NCBI RefSeq assembly: GCF_003385595.1
Contig: NZ_QNUE01000001.1
Coordinates: 248,001 to 312,000, forward strand
Direction: 5' to 3'
Length of the DNA stretch: 64,000 bases
Source: Chryseobacterium flavum
GTDB lineage: Bacteria; Bacteroidota; Bacteroidia; Flavobacteriales; Weeksellaceae
The stretch's first letter is position 1. Each line of letters opens with the position of its first letter. The notes below the pieces were generated by a model. It ran no database searches and was not told the origin of the DNA. It saw only the letters and a list, made by a program, of their open reading frames with translations. Position numbers and translations under genes: made by a program. Below, piece after piece: positions 34,840 to 43,731 of this stretch.

Positions 34840-36294
34840 ATGAAAAACGATATTACATTCAAAGAATTAAAAAAATCCGGTTATACAGACAAAACCATCA
34901 CTGAGGAGATCCGGGCTAATTTAATATCACGTATCAAAGCTAAAGAACCGGTATTTGAAGGGCTATGGGGATATGAAGACACTGTTATTCCGCAGCTCAA
35001 AAAGGCTATTCTTGCCGGGCATCACATCAATCTTTTAGGACTGCGCGGACAGGCTAAAACCAGAATTGCAAGAAGTATGGTCAATCTTCTTGATGAATAT
35101 ATGCCAATTGTAAAGGGTTCCGAAATTAATGACAGCCCGTTTCATCCTATTTCTAAATTTGCCAGGGATCTCATTGCCGAATCAGGTGATGAAACACCCA
35201 TATCCTGGGTACACCGATCGGATCGTTTCTTTGAAAAACTGGCCACTCCCGATGTTAACATTGCTGACCTGATCGGCGATATCGACCCTATTAAAGCTGC
35301 CACCCTTAAACTTCCTTACTCTGATGAACGGGTATTACATTATGGAATGATTCCGCGTGCCAATCGTTCTATATTTGTATTAAACGAGCTTCCGGATCTG
35401 CAGGCCAGAATTCAGGTTTCCCTGTTCAATATTCTACAGGAAGGAGATGTTCAGATCCGTGGATTCCAACTGAGAATGCCTCTTGATATTCAGTTTATCT
35501 TTACTGCCAATCCGGAAGATTATACCAATCGTGGAAGTATTGTAACTCCATTGAAAGACCGGATCGGATCCCAGATTTTTACCCATTATCCCAAAACAAT
35601 CGCACTGGCAAAACAAATCACAGAACAGGAAGCTATGATTTCAGCCGAAGACAGATCCCAGATTCAGATTCCTGATCTGGCAAAAGATCTTTTGGAAGAA
35701 GTAGCGTTTGCAGCACGGGACAGTGAGTATGTAGATGCTAAAAGCGGAGTAAGCGCACGTCTTACAATCAGTGCCATGGAGAATTTGGTTGCAGCCGCAA
35801 AATTGAGACTGATTGAATCTGGCGCAGAAAAAACCACAGTCCGCCTGCTCGATTTTATGTCTATCATCCCATCCATAACAGGGAAGATTGAACTTGTATA
35901 TGAAGGAGAACAGGAAGGCGCAGATTATGTAGCAAAAATATTAATAGACAAAGCAGTAATGATACAGTTCGAAAGCCTGTTCCCCCGTATCTCCAAACTG
36001 GAAAAAGAAGGAATAAAAACACCTTATACCGATCTGATTAAGTGGTTTGATAAAAACCATCTGGAACTTAACTACAATGATACTGATGAAGAATTTTATG
36101 CTAAGATTGATAAGATTGGTCCTTTAGCTACTCTTGTTGAAGAAAATGTTTCTGAACTAAGCACTGAAGATCAGAATTTTTGCAAAGAGCTTATATTATG
36201 GGCATTAACCATCAGTAACAAAATAGACAAATCTGAGAATCAGTCTGTTTTCACTTTTGACTCTGCAGGAATTCGTCAGTATCTACGGGATTAA
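34840..36294 (+). CDS. MoxR / Mg-chelatase-like AAA+ ATPase
   Basis: The 484-aa protein has a Walker A GLRGQAKT (67-74), Walker B IFVLNE (178-183), sensor-1 FTANPEDYTNRG and a C-terminal helical lid (from about 320). The Walker B has Asn182 in place of the usual Asp before Glu183, which may alter Mg coordination. Family knowledge: MoxR-like chaperone ATPases remodel protein complexes together with VWA partners. It is cytoplasmic. Together with the upstream VWA gene it forms a two-gene operon followed by a terminator; no methanol dehydrogenase or chelatase genes lie near, so the client is unknown. Confidence 0.9.
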   Translation: MKNDITFKELKKSGYTDKTITEEIRANLISRIKAKEPVFEGLWGYEDTVIPQLKKAILAGHHINLLGLRGQAKTRIARSMVNLLDEYMPIVKGSEINDSPFHPISKFARDLIAESGDETPISWVHRSDRFFEKLATPDVNIADLIGDIDPIKAATLKLPYSDERVLHYGMIPRANRSIFVLNELPDLQARIQVSLFNILQEGDVQIRGFQLRMPLDIQFIFTANPEDYTNRGSIVTPLKDRIGSQIFTHYPKTIALAKQITEQEAMISAEDRSQIQIPDLAKDLLEEVAFAARDSEYVDAKSGVSARLTISAMENLVAAAKLRLIESGAEKTTVRLLDFMSIIPSITGKIELVYEGEQEGADYVAKILIDKAVMIQFESLFPRISKLEKEGIKTPYTDLIKWFDKNHLELNYNDTDEEFYAKIDKIGPLATLVEENVSELSTEDQNFCKELILWALTISNKIDKSENQSVFTFDSAGIRQYLRD

Positions 36295-36311
36295 AACTTT
36301 TTCAAACGTTA

Positions 36312-36340
36312 TAAAAAAGCTATCGGAATCGGTAGCTTTT
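36312..36340 (+). terminator. Terminator of the VWA-ATPase operon
   Basis: Hairpin with arms aaagctatcg and cggtagcttt (one G-U pair) followed by tgtttt. Confidence 0.7.
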
Positions 36341-36461
36341 GTTTTAAATTCTTACCTTAATAAAAAAAGAACCTTAGATATTATATCAATTCATCATTGA
36401 ATTTCCCTGTTCAGTAAAAATCTCTGAGGATAGAGTACGATACAATCGTTAAAAAATAACG

Positions 36462-36469
36462 TAAATTTG
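36462..36469 (+). promoter_or_regulatory. Candidate -7 promoter element (TAAATTTG)
   Basis: TAnnTTTG match 42 bp upstream of the phosphodiesterase start at 36511. Confidence 0.45.
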
Positions 36470-36510
36470 CTCATCCTTCCCCGAAGGAGCTCTTTTTAGT
36501 TTACTCCATC

Positions 36511-37455
36511 ATGAAAAAAATAACACTTTCTTTATTTGTATTCCTGGTTCATATGACCTGCCAGGCCCAAAACTTCAGCCTTGTTCCTTTGGGTATATAT
36601 GGCGGAGAGCAGGAAGATAATCTGTCTTCTTATTTAGTAGGGACACCGGAAGACAGTACTTTTATTTGTCTCGATGCAGGTACGGTAAATACCGGAATAC
36701 GAAAAGCCATTCAGTTAAAAAGTCTTCACGGAACAACAGAAACAGTCCTGCGGGATCAGATCAAAGGGTATTTTGTATCTCATGGCCATCTGGATCATTT
36801 GGCCGGTCTTATTATCAATTCTCCGGCTGATTCCAAAAAAGACATTTACGCCATGTCTCCGGTACTTCAAATCTTGCAAAACCACTATTTTATCAATGAT
36901 ACCTGGATCAATTTTGCAGATCAGGGCCAAAAACCGATACTTGGGAAATACCACTATAATGAACTCCAGGAAGGGAAAGAAATACCGGCATCTCAAACCC
37001 CGTTCTATTTAACAGCCTATGAACTGAGCCATGTCAACCCTTATAAAAGCAGTGCTGTACTTGTAAGAAATAACACGCATTACTTATTGTATTTAGGAGA
37101 TACAGGAGCAGACCGGATAGAGAATTCTGACCGGCTGAATAATCTCTGGACTACTATTGCTCCCCTGGTCAGAAAAAAACAACTGCATACAATATTAATA
37201 GAAGTTTCTTTTCCAAACAGCCAGCCTGAAAAACAGTTATTTGGCCACCTTACACCTAATCTTCTGGTGGAGGAATTAGAAAAGCTCAAAGAAAAAACCG
37301 GTCAGAAAAATCTGGAGAACCTGCATGTTGTTGTTACTCACAGGAAACCTACAGGAGATAATCCTGAAATCATAAAAAAAGAATTACTGGACAACAACCC
37401 TTTAAAAATACAGTATATTTTTCCTGAGCAGGGAAAAAAGATCATTTTACCATAA
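36511..37455 (+). CDS. Class II 3',5'-cyclic-nucleotide phosphodiesterase, secreted
   Basis: The 314-aa protein has a signal peptide (ends near CQAQN, residue about 19) and the class II cyclic nucleotide phosphodiesterase domain: the metal motif SHGHLDHLAG (His-x-His-x-Asp-His, about 90-99), a later acidic ligand LYLGDTGAD, an EVSFPNSQ block and GHLTPN. This metallo-beta-lactamase-like fold hydrolyses cAMP or cGMP; export suggests periplasmic or extracellular nucleotide scavenging. It has its own promoter (36462) and a convergent terminator after it. Confidence 0.9.
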   Translation: MKKITLSLFVFLVHMTCQAQNFSLVPLGIYGGEQEDNLSSYLVGTPEDSTFICLDAGTVNTGIRKAIQLKSLHGTTETVLRDQIKGYFVSHGHLDHLAGLIINSPADSKKDIYAMSPVLQILQNHYFINDTWINFADQGQKPILGKYHYNELQEGKEIPASQTPFYLTAYELSHVNPYKSSAVLVRNNTHYLLYLGDTGADRIENSDRLNNLWTTIAPLVRKKQLHTILIEVSFPNSQPEKQLFGHLTPNLLVEELEKLKEKTGQKNLENLHVVVTHRKPTGDNPEIIKKELLDNNPLKIQYIFPEQGKKIILP

Positions 37456-37463
37456 CTATCAAT

Positions 37464-37497
37464 AAAAAAGATGAAGCATTATAGCTTCATCTTTTTT
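37464..37497. terminator. Bidirectional terminator between convergent genes
   Basis: Arms aaaaaagatgaagc and gcttcatctttttt (14 bp, perfect) enclose a 6-base loop. It serves the phosphodiesterase and the VOC gene that converge here. Confidence 0.88.
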
Positions 37498-37512
37498 ATA
37501 TCAATCTGATTA

Positions 37513-37917
37513 TTAAAGACTTAATATCCACCGGACATTAAAAATATCCGTAATTTCAAGGAGTTTTTCCTCCCCAAAATACTTCATAGGGCCTCCTTTT
37601 TCTCCGGTAACCAGCTGCCTGGCAAGTTCTGTCCTTTCTGAAAGATTTTTACAGGGAAAATAAACAGCGAGGTGATTACCTGTTCTTTTTCCTTCATGAG
37701 GAACAAGATCAGATCCATAAATAGTGATCCTTTCAGAAATAAGAGAGCCACTCACCACCGGTTTATCTTTATATCCGTCCAGAGCCAAAGTGAATAAGTC
37801 TAAAAAAAGCTCTCCTCCCAAACAGGATTTATAAAAAGCCAGCGCTTTTTTACAGTCTCCTGCAAATGTTATAAAGATTCCGGACTTAGCTATTTTTTTT
37901 TGCTGCTCAGACATCAC
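37513..37917 (-). CDS. PhnB-like VOC family protein
   Basis: The 134-aa product has a VOC domain of the PhnB/glyoxalase-like type: ITFAGDCKKALAFYKSCLGG at about 16-35, and GGPMKYFGEEKLLEITDIFN near the end. No classical set of metal ligands is evident, so enzyme activity is doubtful. It is the last gene of a four-gene minus-strand cluster (SRPBCC, DoxX-like, SRPBCC, VOC) divergent from a GlxA-type regulator, which suggests joint expression in stress or xenobiotic response. Confidence 0.8.
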   Translation of the reverse strand: MMSEQQKKIAKSGIFITFAGDCKKALAFYKSCLGGELFLDLFTLALDGYKDKPVVSGSLISERITIYGSDLVPHEGKRTGNHLAVYFPCKNLSERTELARQLVTGEKGGPMKYFGEEKLLEITDIFNVRWILSL

Positions 37918-37924
37918 TGTTCAG

Positions 37925-38374
37925 TTAAGCATCCGGGATTTCAGGCTCTACAAGCCTCTTTAATTTATCCAGGGATTCCTGCCAGCCCAGATAACACATC
38001 TCAACAGGAATCATATCCGGAATGCCGGTCTGTTCAATATTAATCTCCGTACCACATGACACTTTATTCAATGAAACCGTAGTGGTCATTTCCCCGGGTA
38101 AAGCCGGATTATCAAATTTTTCTGCATATTTAAGAAATTCGTTGGGTTTAATTTCAATATATTGCCCTCCAAATGAATGTCCGTTACCGGTACTGAAATT
38201 TATAAAGGTCATTTTAAATGCTCCTCCCACTCTAAAATCCATTTGTTGTACCGTACATACAAAGCCATAGGGAGGAAGCCATGTGGCATGTGCGGCAGGA
38301 TCTGAAAATGCCCGGAAAACTTTCTCAGGCGCAGCCTGAATAACTCTGTGTAAAGAAACGCTGTTATTTTTCAT
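37925..38374 (-). CDS. SRPBCC (AHSA1-type) domain protein
   Basis: The 149-aa product is started at Met 38374 (MKNNSVSLHRVIQAAPEKVF), which matches the family start better than a frame 10 codons longer. It carries the START/Bet v1-like fold with ATWLPPYGF, VGGAFKMTFINFSTGN and a C-terminal helix GWQESLDKLKRLVEPE. The domain binds small hydrophobic ligands or acts as an Hsp90 co-chaperone (AHSA1 family). It ends 8 bp before the VOC gene and follows the DoxX-like gene, part of the same cluster. Confidence 0.85.
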   Translation of the reverse strand: MKNNSVSLHRVIQAAPEKVFRAFSDPAAHATWLPPYGFVCTVQQMDFRVGGAFKMTFINFSTGNGHSFGGQYIEIKPNEFLKYAEKFDNPALPGEMTTTVSLNKVSCGTEINIEQTGIPDMIPVEMCYLGWQESLDKLKRLVEPEIPDA

Positions 38375-38438
38375 TTTGTTTGATTTTTTTAGATATTGTT
38401 TCAAAAATAATTTTTATCAACTGATATTCAGTTTTATT

Positions 38439-38855
38439 CTATATAACAGAAACCTCACTGTAAGGATCAGCTTCAGTAAAGGAAACTTTTCTGCTATTCC
38501 ATTTTCTGAACCGGTAAGAAATCATCAGTATTCCCAGGAAGACCAGTGGCATTAACATGTATTCCGGTTTTTGATCAACGCAGGCGTGACTTATCAATGC
38601 AAATATCAAGTTAAATGCCAGTCCCGCATATGCCCATTCTTTTAACTTATCCGGTACCTTATTCACTGAGATTGCCGTTACTCCAAGTATTTTACAAATA
38701 ATCAGCGAATAAGCAAAGTAATCAGGATATCCCAGGGCCTTCGTTCCGGCATTTACATACTCTGGTGCAAATACCAGTGTGGCAGCAGGCATGATTCCTT
38801 CCCAAAGGATCAGGATAACAGTAGCTACCCAGAAAAATATCTTACTTTTTTTCAT
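38439..38855 (-). CDS. DoxX-like membrane protein
   Basis: The 138-aa product is a four-TM small membrane protein of the DoxX-like family: TM1 FFWVATVILILWEGIM, a loop with EYVNAGTKALGYPDYFAYSL, TM2-TM4 up to VFLGILMISYRF. DoxX-like proteins associate with redox stress or transport, but their role is poorly known. It lies 12 bp downstream of the first SRPBCC gene and 65 bp upstream of the second, so it is in the same operon. Confidence 0.8.
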   Translation of the reverse strand: MKKSKIFFWVATVILILWEGIMPAATLVFAPEYVNAGTKALGYPDYFAYSLIICKILGVTAISVNKVPDKLKEWAYAGLAFNLIFALISHACVDQKPEYMLMPLVFLGILMISYRFRKWNSRKVSFTEADPYSEVSVI

Positions 38856-38866
38856 GATTTCAAGTA

Positions 38867-39289
38867 TTAATGTATTGATTCCACATATTTTACAAAATTA
38901 CCAAGTATTGCCTGCCAGCCCTGCTTTTGAAATTCATGATCGTTTTCACTTTCCGGATCAAATGCAGTTAAAACCTTTGTTTTTCCATTCTTGTCTTCAA
39001 AAGTAGTAGAGACTTTTCTTCCGTCTGTCATGGTATAGGCTATTTCCTTATGTAGATCTACTTTATCATAGATCCCGGTAAAGTCAAAGCCAAAACTGCC
39101 GTCCTTTGCTTCCATTCTGTTATTAAAAGCACCTCCTACTCTAAGATCATTGGTGCTGTCCGGACAGTGCCAGCCCGGATCTGCAGTATTCCAGTTCATA
39201 ATATCTTCAGGAGTATTCCACATCTTCCATACTTTTTCTACTGAAGCGTCAATCAATGCTTCTACCTTAATTTTTACTGATTCTTTCAT
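38867..39289 (-). CDS. SRPBCC (AHSA1-type) domain protein
   Basis: The 140-aa protein has an AHSA1-like fold: EALIDASVEKVWKMWNTPED (9-28), the central VGGAFNNRMEAKDGSFGFDF and the closing helix GWQAILGNFVKYVES. It is the first gene of the minus-strand cluster, facing the GlxA-type regulator gene across a 138-bp divergent region that could hold shared control sites. The fold is clear, the ligand is unknown. Confidence 0.85.
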   Translation of the reverse strand: MKESVKIKVEALIDASVEKVWKMWNTPEDIMNWNTADPGWHCPDSTNDLRVGGAFNNRMEAKDGSFGFDFTGIYDKVDLHKEIAYTMTDGRKVSTTFEDKNGKTKVLTAFDPESENDHEFQKQGWQAILGNFVKYVESIH

Positions 39290-39397
39290 TGTTTTAATTT
39301 TTGTTTGTAATCTTATGACAAAGATGGGACAGAATCTAAAATTCCTTCTGTTGCAAAAACGACAACTTAAAGGGTAGATTGCGACAGGAAATATACT

Positions 39398-39405
39398 TAT
39401 ATTTG
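39398..39405 (+). promoter_or_regulatory. Candidate -7 promoter element (TATATTTG)
   Basis: TAnnTTTG match 22 bp upstream of the regulator start at 39428. Confidence 0.55.
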
Positions 39406-39427
39406 TAAGTAATTAAATTATAGAGAT

Positions 39428-40405
39428 ATGCAGGTTTCAGTTTTCGTTCCGCAATATGGCACAATCGAAGCCATCACTCCGGCATTCAGGACTTTCCATA
39501 CAGCCAATGAATTTCTTTCTGTATTTGGAAAAAAACCGGTCTTCAAGGTAGAATATGTAGGCCTTAATGAATATGTCCCGGCTAATAGCGGAGAATATAC
39601 AATCAGGACCAACCGGCTTCTTCAGAACGTTACGCAAACTGACCTTCTCATTATTCCACCGACTTTCGGAGATATGGATCAGGGTATCACCGCCAATGCA
39701 GAGGCTATCCCTTACTTCAGAAAACTGTATTATGGAGGAGCCAGCCTTGCCAGCCTATGTGTCGGGGCTTTTCTTCTTGCTGAAACGGGACTTATTGACG
39801 GTAAAAAATGTTCTACCCACTGGGCCTATATCAGCGAATTTAAAAACCGGTATCCTTACGTAGAAGTAGAAGACGGAGCTGTTATCACTGAACACGATAA
39901 TATCTACAGCAGTGGCGGAGCCAGCAGTCTGTGGAATCTCATCCTGTATCTGGTAGAAAAATACTCAGACCGTGAAACGGCCGTTATGATCTCAAAATAT
40001 TTCGCCCTTGACATCAGCAGAGACAGCCAGTCTCAGTTTGCCATATTCAGAGGACAGCGAAATCATAATGATGAACAGATAAAAAAAGTACAGGATTATA
40101 TTGAAGAAAACTATGAGGAAAAAATAAATGTTGAAGAACTGGCAGAATATGCAGGTACCGGACGACGGACTTTTGAAAGAAGATTCAAGGAAGCAACTAA
40201 CAATACCCCTGTGGAATATATACAACGGGTACGGATAGAAGCCGCAAAGAAATTTTTTGAAGCCTCCAGAAAAAACGTTTCAGAGGTAATGTATGATGTA
40301 GGGTATACAGATACCAAGGCATTCCGAGATATTTTCAGGAAAATAACAGGTCTTACGCCCGTTGAATACAGGAATAAATTTGCTAAGTTTGTTGAAATTC
40401 CTTAA
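39428..40405 (+). CDS. GlxA-type AraC family transcriptional regulator
   Basis: The 325-aa protein combines a DJ-1/PfpI-like amidase-fold domain (1-190; nucleophile elbow around ASLCVGAFLLAETGL) with a C-terminal AraC HTH (about 225-320, VEELAEYAGTGRRTFERRFK and VMYDVGYTDTKAFRDIFRKI). GlxA-type proteins regulate genes for catabolism or stress in response to small metabolites. It is divergent from the SRPBCC/DoxX/VOC cluster and most likely regulates it (inference from the shared 138-bp region). The -7 element at 39398-39405 fits it. Confidence 0.9.
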   Translation: MQVSVFVPQYGTIEAITPAFRTFHTANEFLSVFGKKPVFKVEYVGLNEYVPANSGEYTIRTNRLLQNVTQTDLLIIPPTFGDMDQGITANAEAIPYFRKLYYGGASLASLCVGAFLLAETGLIDGKKCSTHWAYISEFKNRYPYVEVEDGAVITEHDNIYSSGGASSLWNLILYLVEKYSDRETAVMISKYFALDISRDSQSQFAIFRGQRNHNDEQIKKVQDYIEENYEEKINVEELAEYAGTGRRTFERRFKEATNNTPVEYIQRVRIEAAKKFFEASRKNVSEVMYDVGYTDTKAFRDIFRKITGLTPVEYRNKFAKFVEIP

Positions 40406-40495
40406 TTCTCCATAACAGTATTTTCCAGGTTATCGGGTTAAAAATACTTTAAAAGCAAAAATCTGCAATACTAATAAAAAAATTTCTATACTGAT

Positions 40496-40864
40496 CTAAG
40501 GGGTTTGCTGTACATTGAAAACGGTACCTGCAGGATCTGTAATCCAATGCATATTTTCAGGAAGCTCCTCAAATTCATCACAGGTCTCCACCCCTTTTGA
40601 CCGGAGATATCCGGTGGCTTCTTCCACGTTACGAACTGTAAGCTGCAGCCAGGTTTCGGAGTGGGTATAGTTATCCACGCAATCCAGCCATATGATATTA
40701 TTACCAAACTTCACCTCATGTGTTCTGGAAACCGTAGGATTGTCAATTGGCTTTTCTTCAACATCCAACTTCAGGATATCCCTGTAGAAAGCAATTGTTT
40801 TATCATATTTATTTTTTGGAATCTTTATAGCAATATTAATTCCTGCTTCAAATTTTATATCCAT
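40496..40864 (-). CDS. VOC family protein
   Basis: The 122-aa product is started at Met 40864 (MDIKFEAGINIAIKIPKNKY) because a longer frame would overlap the upstream gene by 17 bp. VOC features: KYDKTIAFYRDILKLDVEEK and SETWLQLTVRNVEEATGYLR, ending with HWITDPAGTVFNVQQTP. It is cytoplasmic with an unknown substrate. It follows the dihydrofolate reductase-like gene by 10 bp and is probably in the same transcript. Confidence 0.82.
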   Translation of the reverse strand: MDIKFEAGINIAIKIPKNKYDKTIAFYRDILKLDVEEKPIDNPTVSRTHEVKFGNNIIWLDCVDNYTHSETWLQLTVRNVEEATGYLRSKGVETCDEFEELPENMHWITDPAGTVFNVQQTP

Positions 40865-40874
40865 AGCAGCCTTT

Positions 40875-41468
40875 TTAAATTTCAATGTCACCGGTCAAAA
40901 TTTCTCCATCACGTTTATAACACGCAATGATTACTCCTTTTGAAGTTATATGGCTCTCTGTTAAAGCAAATGCAGCCGGAACCGCGTTATTGTCAAACAG
41001 TTTTTTCCCATCGCCAAGAATCAGCGGATAAATTTTAAACCGAAATTCATCCACCAGATTATGCTTCAGCAAAAGGCGGACAAGCTCACCGCTTCCCCAA
41101 ACCTGAATATCAGTTCCCTCTGACTGTTTAAGCTTCTCTATATCAGATAAACTCCTGAGAAAAACAGTATTATCCCAATCAGACTGCTCCAGGGTCCGGG
41201 ATAAAACATATTTAGTTCCCTCATTAATAGCCGGCCAGAAATCAGCATGCTGAGGCCAGTAAGATGAAAAGATATCAAATGTCTTTCTTCCGAGTAGATA
41301 ATCTGCCGGTCTCATTTCCTGTTGTATAACTTTTCCCAAAAGTTCATCACCATATGATACCGTCCAACCACCATATTTAAATTCTCCGGACCTGTCCTCT
41401 TCAGGACCGCCAGGTGCCTGCATTACCCCATCCAGGGTAATCATTGATAAAACCGTTATTTTTCTCAT
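40875..41468 (-). CDS. Dihydrofolate reductase family protein (RibD C-terminal-like)
   Basis: The 197-aa product has a DHFR/RibD_C fold: start MRKITVLSMITLDGVMQAPG, the cofactor loop block DYLLGRKTFDIFSSYWPQHA and IQVWGSGELVRLLLKHNLVD, then KIYPLILGDGKKLF. These match the small NADPH-dependent reductases annotated as dihydrofolate reductase family, distinct from folA. It probably catalyses a reduction with NADPH; the substrate is unknown. It is upstream of a VOC gene with a 10-bp gap. Confidence 0.87.
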   Translation of the reverse strand: MRKITVLSMITLDGVMQAPGGPEEDRSGEFKYGGWTVSYGDELLGKVIQQEMRPADYLLGRKTFDIFSSYWPQHADFWPAINEGTKYVLSRTLEQSDWDNTVFLRSLSDIEKLKQSEGTDIQVWGSGELVRLLLKHNLVDEFRFKIYPLILGDGKKLFDNNAVPAAFALTESHITSKGVIIACYKRDGEILTGDIEI

Positions 41469-41674
41469 TATATTGGATTTTATGAATAAAGTGAATGATA
41501 TATCAGATCCTGTTTTTTATATTAAAATTAAAAACTCAGAAGCATAACCGGCTTGTCATAAGGTAAGATTTTTTCTTTATCCGGATCAGATCTTGTACCA
41601 GGCAGAACAACTGAATATATTTGTTGAAATCAGCGGATTGATATTTGACAGGAAAAATGTGTCTGATGCCGGAA

Positions 41675-42118
41675 CTAAAAGAAACCCTGCCTTTTTTTCG
41701 AATGATCTTTAGAGAATTGCACCACCTTAATCTTGTTTTCCACTTCGAACTTAACAGTAATCGTATCAATTTCGATTTTTCGCCTGGCTTCATTCCCTTT
41801 TTCATAATCAAGATCTTTTACATATAGGTTTTCAGCATTTTTCAGATGGGATACCTTTTTATCATATCTATTCAACACTCCATATTCTTTGGAGCTTACT
41901 TCTAAAACCCGGACTTGTTTGGAAGAACCACTCTTATTTGTAAAATAGGCAACCAGACCTTTTTTAGGCAGGCCATTCTGGCGTGGATAATTATTGATTA
42001 AGTATCCGACTTCATAAAAGTAGGAGCTGACATCAATACTGGGTTTATCATAGCTGATAACAGAATATTCAGTACACCCCAATAAGAGCAGCAATGTTCC
42101 CAAAAGTATTTTTTTCAT
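41675..42118 (-). CDS. Hypothetical lipoprotein
   Basis: The 147-aa product is started at Met 42118, giving a lipobox LLLLGC (Cys15). The longer frame to 42148 would put charged residues before the signal. The mature part has no recognisable domain: CTEYSVISYDKPSIDVSSYF at the start and a lysine-rich end (KVVQFSKDHSKKRQGFF). It is exported to the envelope. Its function is unknown and the neighbours do not help. Confidence 0.7.
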   Translation of the reverse strand: MKKILLGTLLLLLGCTEYSVISYDKPSIDVSSYFYEVGYLINNYPRQNGLPKKGLVAYFTNKSGSSKQVRVLEVSSKEYGVLNRYDKKVSHLKNAENLYVKDLDYEKGNEARRKIEIDTITVKFEVENKIKVVQFSKDHSKKRQGFF

Positions 42119-42342
42119 GATTATCATTTTTAAAAGGCAGCTTTCCATATTAAAGATCCATATTCCGGCTTTAACTATACTGCATACCCTTCTTATGCCT
42201 TAAATATACATTTTTTACAACAATAAATAAAAAACACTCAATGGCTGAGAATACAATACTATCATCAGCTTTCCGTAAAAAACCCATTTTTTTTAATACA
42301 AATATCGTGTAAATACGGATTGTGACTTTATACAGTAAATTA

Positions 42343-42350
42343 TACATTTG
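42343..42350 (+). promoter_or_regulatory. Candidate -7 promoter element (TACATTTG)
   Basis: TAnnTTTG match 50 bp upstream of the start at 42400, with attgtg near -33. Confidence 0.5.
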
Positions 42351-42399
42351 CTCAATATGAAATCAGCCTTTCATTTATACAAGTATCTATCTTTATTCA

Positions 42400-42834
42400 A
42401 TGAAAAAATTTTTTTTCTTTTTTTTGTCTGCCATTGTATTTGTATCTGCCTCTTTCACACGGGAACAAAGGGTGATGGATAACCCTGGATATGAAAACAC
42501 CCGGTCTGAACCGACTGCCTCCTTACTTCAAAATAAACTTACCCCCAAACTCTTTATCTGGAAAGATAGTATCACGATCTTTAAATACAGATATACGTCC
42601 TTAGCACAGCCGTCATTAAAAGTCATGTTTACGAAACATCATCTCGCTATAACCCATTTGATTCTAAAGTCTCCAATTATGGAAAAACCATCAGATTCTT
42701 CAGCTGTAAAGCAAAAAAGGACAGCAAGATATAAGTCGGTAAATAAATTCTTTTTTTGGTGGCAACCCAAGCCTTTTACCATAAAAACGTCCTCTTATAA
42801 TGCATCCCCTGTATTGTTAGATTCTTTCAAATAA
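42400..42834 (+). CDS. Small secreted protein of unknown function
   Basis: The 144-aa product begins with a signal peptide (MKKFFFFFLSAIVFVSASF) and has no recognisable domain. The rest is basic and rich in Ser, Lys and Thr (KQKRTARYKSVNKFFFWWQP). A promoter element is present upstream and the codon pattern is continuous, so it is probably expressed. I do not recognise the family. Confidence 0.55.
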   Translation: MKKFFFFFLSAIVFVSASFTREQRVMDNPGYENTRSEPTASLLQNKLTPKLFIWKDSITIFKYRYTSLAQPSLKVMFTKHHLAITHLILKSPIMEKPSDSSAVKQKRTARYKSVNKFFFWWQPKPFTIKTSSYNASPVLLDSFK

Positions 42835-42993
42835 TTGAAATTGTGAATCAGTTTTGCAGCTATGTTTTAGCTTTTCTTTTTCTCTAATTCAACAACTGAT
42901 CAGTGAAAGTATTTCGTTCTTATAAAATTGCTGAGAGTTACATCTAATTTAAAATAACTCTGGATGGCTACATAGTCGAGAGAAATTAAAGGG

Positions 42994-43731
42994 TTATTGA
43001 ACCAAATTCTTAATCTGCCCTTTATCATCAACAACTTCAATTTTTGGTTTGCCACTTTTATCCACATAGATTTTCATTTTCGCTTTTCCATTTTCGTCGT
43101 ATAAAAACAACCCGGCATCACTTTTAGTTGTTCTTCCAACGAAAACCCTCTTCTTTGCTCCTTCCTTTTCGAATAATTCATTGATTTTCTGTTCCCGTTC
43201 TTTGGCGTCAGCAATCTTCTCCAAAGCTGCCATTTTATTTTGTCTGGAAATTAAATCAGAACCTACCGGAAATTCCCTTACTATAAATCCTCTCTGCACA
43301 GAAGCTTTTCCTTCCTCATAAGTTTCATCATTCAGAAGTTGAATGACCTGGTCATCATGATAGTTATCCATTGTAAAAGACATTCCTGAATTTATAGATT
43401 TCCCCTGTTCCGATACTGCAGCCACAATACCTCCACATTCATCCCCTTGATTGTTGAAAAAAATAATTCCCGCAGGGCGCTCTCTTTTAGCTAAGTCCTG
43501 GCCGTTAATTCTACCGGAATGCTGCCGTGTTTCATTACTGATAACCATTCTAAGACTACCGTCTTCACCAATCAGATTGATTTTTTTTACAGTGAGTTCA
43601 TCCATATTTTCCTTTCTGTCTTTTTCGGCAAAGGAAGTGAGAACAAATAGTAAAAACATTGTTGAACTTATCACCGCATAAACTATAAGGTAGTTTATTT
43701 TTCTTTGAAGACTTTTTTCTGGCTTATCCAT
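42994..43731 (-). CDS. Membrane-anchored hypothetical protein
   Basis: The 245-aa product has one N-terminal membrane segment (NYLIVYAVISSTMFLLFVLT, residues 13-32) and a soluble domain with the pattern LTVKKINLIGEDGSLRMVIS, GIIFFNNQGDECGGIVAAV and GLFLYDENGKAKMKIYVDKS. This set of beta-type repeats occurs in Bacteroidetes hypothetical proteins. It probably faces the periplasm or cytoplasm from the inner membrane. No catalytic residues are recognisable. Confidence 0.65.
   Translation of the reverse strand: MDKPEKSLQRKINYLIVYAVISSTMFLLFVLTSFAEKDRKENMDELTVKKINLIGEDGSLRMVISNETRQHSGRINGQDLAKRERPAGIIFFNNQGDECGGIVAAVSEQGKSINSGMSFTMDNYHDDQVIQLLNDETYEEGKASVQRGFIVREFPVGSDLISRQNKMAALEKIADAKEREQKINELFEKEGAKKRVFVGRTTKSDAGLFLYDENGKAKMKIYVDKSGKPKIEVVDDKGQIKNLVQ

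Noticed and set aside
41536..41811. 91-codon minus-strand frame
   Set aside because: It overlaps the lipoprotein gene 41675-42118 in another frame and lacks a signal peptide or motif.
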